Shown: in pieces, positions 1 to 6,054 of the stretch | How positions within the stretch are numbered: position 1 is the first letter of the stretch | Layout of the letters: the number at the start of each line of letters is the position of its first letter | Source of the DNA: Alphaproteobacteria bacterium | GTDB lineage: Bacteria > Pseudomonadota > Alphaproteobacteria > Rhodospirillales > Magnetospirillaceae | DNA length: 7,396 bases | Assembly (NCBI GenBank): GCA_015232485.1 | Contig: JADFZP010000156.1 | Span: 1 to 7,396, forward strand | Direction of reading: 5' to 3' | The notes under the pieces: generated by a model | What the model was told of the DNA's origin: nothing | Seen by the model: the letters and a program-made list of their open reading frames with translations, nothing else | Databases searched by the model: none | Position numbers and translations under genes: made by a program

Positions 1-123
1 GGATCAAGTCCGGCCATGACGAACGGGAAAACCAGCGGCCGTCATGTCCGTGCTCGACACGGGCATCCCACGAGATGGCCGGATCAAGTCCGGCCATGAC
101 GAACGGGAAAACCAGCGGCCGTC

Positions 124-146
124 ATGCCCGTGCTCGACACGGGCAT
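124..146. repeat. Palindrome A of the 80-bp unit
   Basis: This is a perfect inverted repeat: the 9-nt arm ATGCCCGTG at 124-132, the loop CTCGA, and the complementary arm CACGGGCAT at 138-146. The same element occurs at 204-226. At 44-66 it carries the C-to-T change at 47. It is preceded by CGTC, which marks its orientation in the same way as palindrome B read on the other strand. Confidence 0.9.
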
Positions 147-154
147 CCCACGAG

Positions 155-177
155 ATGGCCGGATCAAGTCCGGCCAT
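155..177. repeat. Palindrome B of the 80-bp unit (inverted relative to A)
   Basis: This is a perfect inverted repeat: the arm ATGGCCGGA at 155-163, the loop TCAAG, and the arm TCCGGCCAT at 169-177. Further copies lie at 75-97 and 235-257, and a right half lies at 1-17. Read on the minus strand it starts CGTCATG, like palindrome A. The two therefore look like diverged copies of one element placed head to head. Confidence 0.9.
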
Positions 178-305
178 GACGAACGGGAAAACCAGCGGCC
201 GTCATGCCCGTGCTCGACACGGGCATCCCACGAGATGGCCGGATCAAGTCCGGCCATGACGAACGGGAAATTTGGCTCGCGGAAATGACGATGAGAAATG
301 AAGCT

Positions 306-3215
306 TTACGCCGCCTCGCGCCCCTGGACGATGCCCGCTTTGAGGACTTCCTCGAAGCGTTCGGCGGGGACGGGGCGGCTGAAATAGTAGCCCTGGACTT
401 CCTCGCATTTGAGCTGGCGCAGCAGCCTGAGCTGAACTTCGGTCTCGACGCCCTCGGCGACCACGCGCAGGTTCAGGCTGCGGGCCATGGCGACGATGGC
501 GGTGACGATTTCCTCGCCGGCGGCGTTGGTGCCCAGATCCTGCACGAACGAGCGGTCGATCTTCAGCTTGTCGATCGGGAAGCGCTTGAGGTAGCTGAGC
601 GACGAATAGCCGGTGCCGAAATCGTCGATCGACAGGCCGATGCCATGCTCGTGCAGGCGCATCAGGGTCGTCACGGTCAGCTCGGCGTTCTGCATCACCG
701 CGCTTTCGGTCAGTTCCAGTTCCAGCAGGCTGGGGGCGACGCCGGTCTCCTCCAGCACGCGCACCACCATTTCGACCAGATCCGGCTGGCGGAACTGGTG
801 GGCCGACAGGTTGACCGCGATCGGCACGGGAACCAGACCGGAACGCTGCCAGTGGCGTATCTGTTCGCAGGCGTTGCGCAAGGCCCATTCGCCGATCGGG
901 ATGATCAGGCCGGTGTCCTCGGCGATCGGGATGAAGCGCCCCGGTGGCACCATGCCCATCTCGGGATGCATCCAGCGGATCAGCGCCTCGGCTCCCACCA
1001 CCCGGCCGGTGTCGGTCTCGACCTTGGGTTGGTAGTACAGCACGAAGTCGTTGCGCCCGATCGCCTTGCGCAGATCCGTCTCGAGGCGAAGCTGCTCGAT
1101 GGTGTTGGCGTTCATTTCGGGCGTGTAGAAATGATAGGTGTTCTCGGCCTTGTCCTTGCTGCGGTTCATGGCCGTCTCGGCCTTTTGCAGCAGATCGTCG
1201 ACACTGGCCCCGTCATGCGGGAAGACGCTGATGCCGATGCTCGACGTGACGAACAGCTCGTGCCCGCTTAGCACGAAGGACGAGGTGAAGCAGTCCAGCA
1301 GGCGCGCGATGATCGGATTGGCGTCGTTGGTCTGCTCAAGGTCGCTCAGCACGCAGCAGAAGGTGTCGCCGCGCATTCGGGCGACGGTGTCGTCGTTGCG
1401 CACCGCGCTGGTGATCCGCGCCGCCACCTCGCGCAGCAGGGCGTCGCCGACCTGATGGCCCAGGGTCTCGTTGACCGTCTTGAAGCGGTCCAGGCTGACC
1501 AGCACCAGCGCCACGATGCGGCTGCGGCGGGCGGCGCGGTCGACCGACTGGGCGACGCGGTCCTGGAACAGATAGCGGTTGGGAAGGCGGGTGACGGCGT
1601 CGTAGTAGGTGAGGTGACGGATCGTCTCCTCGGCCCGCTTGTGTTTGCTGATGTCGCTGAAGATGCCGACATAGCGGGTGATCTTGCCGCCGTCGTAGAC
1701 CGCCTTGATCGACAGCCATTCGGGAAAGACCTCGCCGGTCTTGCGGCGGTTCCAGATCTCGCCCGCCCAGAAGCCGCCGCGCTCGATCTGCCGCCACATC
1801 GCGGCATAGAAGGCGGCGTCCTGGAAACCCGATTTCAGCATGCCGGCGTTTTGTCCCAGCACCTCGTCGCGGGCATAGCCCGAGATGGTGCAGAAGGCCG
1901 TGTTGACCCACAGGATGGTCCCGCCGGGATCGGTGACCATCACGCCTTCCGAGGTCGATTCCAGCACCTTCTCGGCGACCAGCAGACGGCGCTCGGCGCG
2001 CTTGCGGTCGGTCAGGTCGCGCACCGCCAGGATGTTCAGCGACTGATCCTCGAGGCGCAATTCGCCGCTCGCCAACTCGATCGGGAAGACGCTGCCGTCG
2101 CGGCGCCGGCCGGTGGCCTCGCGCACCCGCTCGATGCCGGTCGGCACGCGCTGGTCGGGCACGTTCTCCTCGATCAGCATGCCGATCGGCTGGCCCATCG
2201 CCTCCATCGCGGCGATGCCGAACAGGCGTTCGGCGGCGCTGTTGAAGGACTGCACCTGACCGTTCCCATCGCAGGTGATCAGCGCGTCGGCCACGGTGTT
2301 CATGATGCCTTGCAGGCGCTGCTGGCTTTCGCGCAGGGCCATGTTGGCGCGATTGATTTCGGTGACGTCGCGCGCCTCGACCAGGGTGCCGGTACGCCCG
2401 GCCATCAAGATCGGCACCGATGAGATGTCCACGTCGACCAGTACGCCGTCGCGACGTCGCAAATGGTCGCACTGGTTGCCGTCGCGCGTCGTCCGCAAGG
2501 CCTTCCACGAGGCGCCGAGCAGGGCGGCGGGGTCCTGGTGGCCCAGCATCCGCGCGCCGGCCGCGTTGATGTAGTCGATGTCGTCACCGGCCACCACGGC
2601 GATCAGGTGGGGCGCCATCTCGACCATGTAACGGAAACGCCGCTCCTCGTCCTCGAGCGTGCGCCGGGTGTCGTAAAGCGCCGTGATGTCGACGACCGAC
2701 AGCACGACGTGGCGCACCGCGCCGTTGGCGCCGCGTCGCGGGGCTCCGTCGAACAGGCAGGGGCGGGTGGTCCCGTCGGCACTGCGCAGGCGGCACTCGA
2801 AGCGGGTCGCATGGCCGGCGAGCATCGCGGCGAGACTGCGCGAGAACATCGCGCGATCGGCGTTCGGAATGGCGTCGACGATCGGCTCGCCCTTCCAGGA
2901 CGAGAAGAAGCCGGTCATTTCGCCGGCCGCCTTGTTCCAAGAATCAAGGCATCCCTCGCCGTCCAGGACGAAGACCATATCGGGCAGATGGTCCAGGCCG
3001 ATGGGGCCATCCTGGTCGTCGCGCAGGCGGTTCACCAGCAGATGCAGGATCGTTCCGCCGGCCAGCACGCAGGCCCAGGCGACGGCGGATTGGGGATTGA
3101 GCAGACCGACGGCGGCGGCGGCGGGGCCGCTCAGCATCGCGGTGAACGCGAATGAGGCTAGGCCGGTCCGCGGCGCGTCCGGTGATTCAATATGGCGCTC
3201 TTCGCAATCTTTCAT
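306..3215 (-). CDS. Membrane-anchored PAS-GGDEF-EAL protein, probable c-di-GMP phosphodiesterase
   Basis: A 969-residue inner-membrane signalling protein. Two hydrophobic segments (about 17-38 and 43-62) form a hairpin with almost no periplasmic loop. Four PAS-like domains follow (about 73-182, 190-287, 300-405, 412-526), then GGDEF (about 532-695) and EAL (about 707-960). The EAL domain keeps its catalytic motifs: EAL 743-745, NLS 802-804, ELTES 834-838, DDFGTGY 864-870, KID 885-887 and EGVET 921-925. It should therefore hydrolyse c-di-GMP to pGpG. The GGDEF signature is RGDTF (615-619). It lacks the usual acidic fourth residue, so cyclase activity is doubtful, but an RxxD inhibitory-site motif (606-609) sits at the canonical spacing. 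The chosen ATG has GGAG six bases upstream. A GTG at 3290, preceded by GGAGG, would add 25 residues, but those codons lack the GC-rich third positions of the gene. The signal sensed is unknown. No partner gene is adjacent. Confidence 0.95.
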   Translation of the reverse strand: MKDCEERHIESPDAPRTGLASFAFTAMLSGPAAAAVGLLNPQSAVAWACVLAGGTILHLLVNRLRDDQDGPIGLDHLPDMVFVLDGEGCLDSWNKAAGEMTGFFSSWKGEPIVDAIPNADRAMFSRSLAAMLAGHATRFECRLRSADGTTRPCLFDGAPRRGANGAVRHVVLSVVDITALYDTRRTLEDEERRFRYMVEMAPHLIAVVAGDDIDYINAAGARMLGHQDPAALLGASWKALRTTRDGNQCDHLRRRDGVLVDVDISSVPILMAGRTGTLVEARDVTEINRANMALRESQQRLQGIMNTVADALITCDGNGQVQSFNSAAERLFGIAAMEAMGQPIGMLIEENVPDQRVPTGIERVREATGRRRDGSVFPIELASGELRLEDQSLNILAVRDLTDRKRAERRLLVAEKVLESTSEGVMVTDPGGTILWVNTAFCTISGYARDEVLGQNAGMLKSGFQDAAFYAAMWRQIERGGFWAGEIWNRRKTGEVFPEWLSIKAVYDGGKITRYVGIFSDISKHKRAEETIRHLTYYDAVTRLPNRYLFQDRVAQSVDRAARRSRIVALVLVSLDRFKTVNETLGHQVGDALLREVAARITSAVRNDDTVARMRGDTFCCVLSDLEQTNDANPIIARLLDCFTSSFVLSGHELFVTSSIGISVFPHDGASVDDLLQKAETAMNRSKDKAENTYHFYTPEMNANTIEQLRLETDLRKAIGRNDFVLYYQPKVETDTGRVVGAEALIRWMHPEMGMVPPGRFIPIAEDTGLIIPIGEWALRNACEQIRHWQRSGLVPVPIAVNLSAHQFRQPDLVEMVVRVLEETGVAPSLLELELTESAVMQNAELTVTTLMRLHEHGIGLSIDDFGTGYSSLSYLKRFPIDKLKIDRSFVQDLGTNAAGEEIVTAIVAMARSLNLRVVAEGVETEVQLRLLRQLKCEEVQGYYFSRPVPAERFEEVLKAGIVQGREAA

Positions 3216-3294
3216 CGGGCGCTCCGCGTCCGTATGCCCATGAGGGAGAGGTTCAAGGTGAGCAACGGAGCCGTCTTCGTCGAGTGTCACGATA

Positions 3295-3299
3295 CCTCC
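3295..3299 (-). promoter_or_regulatory. Possible RBS for the alternative GTG start of the EAL gene
   Basis: GGAGG on the minus strand lies four bases upstream of an in-frame GTG (3290-3288). If used, the signalling protein would be 994 residues long. The competing ATG at 3215-3213 has GGAG at 3225-3222 with a better six-base spacing. I prefer the ATG but cannot exclude the GTG. Confidence 0.35.
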
Positions 3300-3385
3300 A
3301 TTGTGCTTCTTCCACAAGTTCCGTCGCCTCAACCCTGTCGAAAGTGGCCGCTGCATTGGGTTTTTGCGTGAACGGAGGCCGCGCC

Positions 3386-3522
3386 ATGATCGTTCTCTTC
3401 GCCGACTTTGGTTTGGAAGGCCCCGATGCCGGAAGGCCAAGGCCGTACCGCATCGCCCGGCGCCCGGCGTGCCGGTGATCGATTTGTTCGCCGGGCGCGG
3501 CGAGGTGGCGATTCATCCCTGA
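3386..3522 (+). pseudogene. 5' remnant of a SAM hydroxide adenosyltransferase (DUF62 / SAM_HAT) gene
   Basis: An ATG at 3386 follows a strong RBS (GGAGG at 3374-3378, seven-base gap) and encodes MIVLFADFGLEGPDAG, which resembles the N-terminus of the SAM hydroxide adenosyltransferase family (PF01887) as I recall it. After codon 16 the frame fails and stops at 3478. In the next frame, 3433-3492 reads KAKAVPHRPAPGVPVIDLFA, the expected continuation in this family (a KAV...APGVPVIDLFA pattern). Adding one base after 3433 would join the halves and restore a GQ.KAV motif. Similarity ends near 3492, a stop follows at 3520-3522, and the MBL gene begins at 3560. The remaining family length (over 200 residues) is absent. 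Intact relatives hydrolyse S-adenosylmethionine to adenosine and methionine; this copy cannot make a functional enzyme. The family call rests on remembered consensus. Confidence 0.72.
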
Positions 3523-3559
3523 GTGGCCTTATATTGGGTCAAGGCACAGGGAGCGGAGA

Positions 3560-4384
3560 ATGGGCTTCAAGGTCAAGTTCTGGGGCGTGCGCGGCAGCAT
3601 CGCCTGCCCGTCGCCCAATCACGTCGTCTATGGCGGCAACACCAGTTGCATCGAACTGGCGTTGGGCGATCACTGCGTCATTCTCGACGCTGGAACCGGC
3701 ATCCGGTCGCTCGGCCACGAGTTCCTTCGCCGCGGCGGCACCGAGGCGACGCTTCTTCTGACCCATACCCATTGGGATCACATCAACGGTTTTCCGTTCT
3801 TCGCTCCGGCCTTTTCGCCCAAGCATTCCTTCGACATCCGCGCCGGTCACTTGTCCGATCGCGGCGGCATTCAGGCGATCCTGGCCAGCCAGATGGCCCA
3901 CCCATTGTTCCCCGTGCCGCTGGGGGCGATGCAGGCCCATCTCAGCTTCAGCGACTTCCACGCGGGCGAGACCTTCACGCTTTACGGCGATGTCGTGGTC
4001 CGCACCGCGCCGCTGCGCCATCCCAACGAGGCCACCGGCTACCGCATCGACCATGGCGGCGTGTCGCTGGCATACGTCACCGACACCGAACACGTCCCCG
4101 GCCATCCCGATCGGAACGTGCTGGATCTGATCGAGGGCGCCGATCTGGTGATCTACGACTGCACCTACACCGACGACGAGTTCCCCGCCAAGGTCGGCTG
4201 GGGGCACTCGACCTGGCAGGAGGGCGTCCGCCTGTGCCGCGCCGCCAATGTCGGGCGCATGGTGGTGTTCCACCACGAACCCGACCACGACGACGCCTTC
4301 ATGGAACGCCTCGAGGACGAGGCGCGCCGGGTCTGGTCGGGCGTCATCGTTGGCCGCGACAACATGGAGCTGACGCTGGCGTGA
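3560..4384 (+). CDS. MBL-fold metallo-hydrolase (RNase Z / PhnP-like)
   Basis: A 274-residue cytoplasmic metallohydrolase with no signal peptide. The N-terminus (KVKFWGVRGSIACP, with YGGNTSC following at 24-30) is typical of a beta-lactamase-superfamily group related to RNase Z, PhnP and class II cyclic-nucleotide phosphodiesterases. The dinuclear metal site is visible as H69-x-H71-x-D73-H74, with H154, D175 (in TDTEH) and H238/H239. GHST at 215-218 resembles the RNase Z HST-type motif. This implies hydrolysis of a phosphodiester, but the substrate cannot be read from sequence. A cyclic nucleotide, cyclic phosphate or RNA end are all possible. The start has GGGAG six bases upstream (3549-3553). 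The gene converges on motB with 12 bp between stops. Its upstream region contains the decayed SAM_HAT remnant, so its promoter may be newly acquired. The fold is secure; the specific function is not. Confidence 0.93.
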   Translation: MGFKVKFWGVRGSIACPSPNHVVYGGNTSCIELALGDHCVILDAGTGIRSLGHEFLRRGGTEATLLLTHTHWDHINGFPFFAPAFSPKHSFDIRAGHLSDRGGIQAILASQMAHPLFPVPLGAMQAHLSFSDFHAGETFTLYGDVVVRTAPLRHPNEATGYRIDHGGVSLAYVTDTEHVPGHPDRNVLDLIEGADLVIYDCTYTDDEFPAKVGWGHSTWQEGVRLCRAANVGRMVVFHHEPDHDDAFMERLEDEARRVWSGVIVGRDNMELTLA

Positions 4385-4396
4385 TTACCGCCGCCG

Positions 4397-5071
4397 TCAC
4401 CGCGGGTGGACGCTGACCAGGATCCGCCGGTTGATCGACTGGTTGGTCGGCATCGGATTGCCGTTCATGTCGCGGTTCGGCACCTTGGGCGCCACCTCGG
4501 CGAGGCCCACCGATTTCAGACGCGGCGGCTCGATGCCGGCGGTGATGAACATGCGGACGGCGGCCGAGGCGCGGGCGGCCGACAATTCCCAGTTCGAGGG
4601 GAATTGCGGCGTGTTGATCGGGGTGTCGTCGGTGTGCCCCTGGACCTCGATCTCGAAGCCGTGGAAGGCCGGGTCGGCGACCGTCACCGCGATGCGTTGC
4701 AGGGCGCCCATCGCGGCGGGCGTCAAGGTGGCCTGACCGGGGGCGAAGAAGTTGGTGGTGGGAAATTCGATGGTCACGCCGCGGTCGTCGTTGCCCACCC
4801 CGATGGCGCCGTCCAGCCCCATCTGCTGCACCGTCTCCTTGAGCTGCACCTTCAGCATTTCAAGCGGTTGCAGAACCTCGCGGCGGCCGATGTCCTTGGC
4901 GACGCCCTTGCGGACCTGCTCGAACAGCACCGGGTCGACCTTCGAGATGGCGGCCAGCATGATGAAGAAGGCGAGAAGCAGGCTGACCATGTCGGCATAG
5001 GTCATGATCCAATCCTCGTCGGGAGGATTGTCCTTTTTCTGGAATTTGCCGCCGCCGCCGCCGATGGCCAT
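4397..5071 (-). CDS. motB: Flagellar stator protein MotB (OmpA-like peptidoglycan-binding)
   Basis: A 224-residue stator subunit anchoring the MotA ring to peptidoglycan. A short cytoplasmic tail with five consecutive glycines (4-8) is followed by one transmembrane helix (about 21-43). The helix carries the ion-binding aspartate D27 in the conserved TYAD context. The periplasmic OmpA/MotB domain shows GHTDD (145-149), NWELSAARA (160-168) and NRR (214-216), which are peptidoglycan-binding signatures. At 224 residues it is shorter than E. coli MotB (308), mainly in the linker. The ADMVSLLLAFF helix looks more like PomB than E. coli MotB, so the coupling ion (H+ or Na+) is open. The start lies 2 nt after the motA stop with no clear Shine-Dalgarno, which suggests translational coupling to motA. 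Confidence 0.96.
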   Translation of the reverse strand: MAIGGGGGKFQKKDNPPDEDWIMTYADMVSLLLAFFIMLAAISKVDPVLFEQVRKGVAKDIGRREVLQPLEMLKVQLKETVQQMGLDGAIGVGNDDRGVTIEFPTTNFFAPGQATLTPAAMGALQRIAVTVADPAFHGFEIEVQGHTDDTPINTPQFPSNWELSAARASAAVRMFITAGIEPPRLKSVGLAEVAPKVPNRDMNGNPMPTNQSINRRILVSVHPR

Positions 5072-5073
5072 GG

Positions 5074-5883
5074 CTATTTCTGCTTCATTTGCTTGTCGAT
5101 GTCGAAGTGGATCGACGGATCTAGGAAACTGTTCATACGGTCTTGGATGTAGCGCGGGCTTTTGCGCTCGGCCAACAGGGCCAATCCCTCGGCGACCAGA
5201 TAATTGCGGAAGCGCACGATCTCCTCGCGCTGCTGGATCTTGCTCGCCGCCGGCAGGAAGACCATGCGCGCCAGCAGCACGCCGTACAACGTGGTGATCA
5301 GGGCCACCGCCATGCCGGGGCCCAGCTTGGACGGATCGGTGCCCATGCTGTCGAGCATGATGACCAGACCCACCAGCGTGCCGATCATGCCGAAGGCCGG
5401 CGCGGTGGCGGCCATGTTCTTCAGAATGTCGGCGGGCACCGAGGTGCGCTGGAAGGTGGTTTCCACGGTGTTCGCCATGATTTCGCGGACTTCCTGGCCG
5501 GTATAGCCGCTGATCACCAGATCGAGGCCGAACGACATGAAGCGGTCGCCCTCGCGCACCTTCTTGGCGTCCGCCTCGAGCGCCGGCATGCCGCCGCGCT
5601 GCACCAGATAGCCCCAGCGGATGACCCGCCCGACCTCGTTGGTCAGCAGACCCCGGCCGACCTTGTGGGTGAACACGATGGTCGACATGATCCTGAGCGC
5701 CAGCACGACATAGCGCGGCTCGTAGGCGATGAAGGTGGCGGCGAAGGTTCCGCCCAGCACCATCACCGCGCTGGGCAGGTCTATGAAGATGACGTAGTTG
5801 TCGGTGCTCATGATGATGGAGCCGACAAATAGCAAGACGCCAGCCAAAAAGCCGACGACGGTCGCGAGCGAAAGCCCCTTCAT
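5074..5883 (-). CDS. motA: Flagellar stator protein MotA/PomA
   Basis: A 269-residue inner-membrane stator subunit that conducts ions with MotB and drives FliG in the flagellar rotor. Four membrane helices are visible: about 5-25, 33-53, 158-180 and 188-212. The large cytoplasmic loop between helices 2 and 3 has basic and acidic residues (R86, R89, E103) of the kind that contact the rotor. The key prolines are P162 (in APAFGMIGTLVGLV) and P211 (in MVFLPAASK). These stretches and MAVALITTLYG are closer to PomA of sodium-driven motors than to E. coli MotA. I chose the ATG at 5883 because the protein then begins right before helix 1, as in PomA. The frame stays open upstream with a TTG at 5955, but no RBS precedes it and its codons lack GC-rich third positions. 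The RBS for the ATG is also weak. motA is transcribed first, with motB 2 nt downstream. Confidence 0.95.
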   Translation of the reverse strand: MKGLSLATVVGFLAGVLLFVGSIIMSTDNYVIFIDLPSAVMVLGGTFAATFIAYEPRYVVLALRIMSTIVFTHKVGRGLLTNEVGRVIRWGYLVQRGGMPALEADAKKVREGDRFMSFGLDLVISGYTGQEVREIMANTVETTFQRTSVPADILKNMAATAPAFGMIGTLVGLVIMLDSMGTDPSKLGPGMAVALITTLYGVLLARMVFLPAASKIQQREEIVRFRNYLVAEGLALLAERKSPRYIQDRMNSFLDPSIHFDIDKQMKQK

Positions 5884-5943
5884 CGCGGAAATGCCCGTCC
5901 CTGCTGCCCCAACAGCGCCGACTACCTCTTTCGACGATCCGCC

Positions 5944-5972
5944 ATATTGAGCCAAGTCGAGGACAAGGGCAA
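5944..5972 (-). promoter_or_regulatory. Candidate promoter for motAB
   Basis: On the minus strand, TTGCCC (5972-5967) and CAATAT (5949-5944) are separated by 17 bases, a plausible but weak sigma70-like pair. Transcription would start near 5937, downstream of the TTG codon at 5955, which fits the ATG start of motA. No match to the flagellar sigma28 consensus was found between the nucleotidyltransferase stop and motA. Confidence 0.3.
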
Positions 5973-6054
5973 CTGCAACCGCCAGCGCCGTCGGTGACCC
6001 ATCATCCGATCGATCCAGGTGGCCCCGTGCGTGACGCGGGTGCGGAGTAATCGT

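Larger units (their letters stand above)
1..270. repeat. 80-bp tandem repeat array of paired palindromes (REP/BIME-like)
   Basis: Three full 80-bp units (1-80, 81-160, 161-240) are followed by a 30-bp partial unit (241-270), after which the sequence becomes unique. Units 2 and 3 are identical. Unit 1 differs from them only at position 47 (T for C). Each unit carries two 23-bp palindromes with 9-bp stems and 5-nt loops, in inverted orientation to each other, plus short linkers. This matches the architecture of bacterial interspersed mosaic elements. From general knowledge, related palindromes beginning CGTCATG are common between genes in alphaproteobacteria. The array reaches base 1, so its full copy number is unknown. 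It lies downstream of the leftward signalling gene, where transcribed hairpins could stabilise or end the mRNA; that role is inferred. Confidence 0.93.

Noticed and set aside
44..259. A 71-codon plus-strand open frame in the tandem repeats
   Set aside because: It is a translation of the 80-bp repeat. The unit length is not a multiple of three, there is no RBS, and the product has no protein-like features.
204..1271. A 355-codon plus-strand open frame antisense to the EAL domain
   Set aside because: A shadow frame caused by high GC on the strand opposite a well-supported gene. It starts inside the repeats and its composition is unlike a real protein.
1455..3155. Long plus-strand open frames (1455-2423, 2463-3155) antisense to the PAS and GGDEF region
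   Set aside because: They lie opposite clear PAS/GGDEF coding sequence and have no recognisable domains or ribosome binding sites.
3506..3535. A TATATT box at 3530-3535 as a promoter for the MBL gene
   Set aside because: The -10-like box is attractive and well placed, but no acceptable -35 element lies 16-18 bases upstream, so it is not listed as a feature.
4382..4410. A bidirectional terminator between the MBL gene and motB
   Set aside because: The gap is only 12 bp and I find no convincing hairpin or T-tract.
3523..4416. A 297-codon open frame overlapping the MBL hydrolase in another frame
   Set aside because: Arginine- and proline-rich shadow. The 3560-4384 frame carries the complete metal-binding motifs and an RBS.
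5884..5955. A TTG start at 5955 that would extend MotA by 24 residues
   Set aside because: No Shine-Dalgarno precedes it, third codon positions are not GC-rich, and a candidate promoter -10 box lies inside the stretch. The ATG at 5883 fits the MotA/PomA family.
5969..5984. A sigma54-like TGGC...TTGC arrangement upstream of motA on the minus strand
   Set aside because: The spacing between the GG and GC elements is one base too long for a sigma54 promoter and the -24 box is poor.
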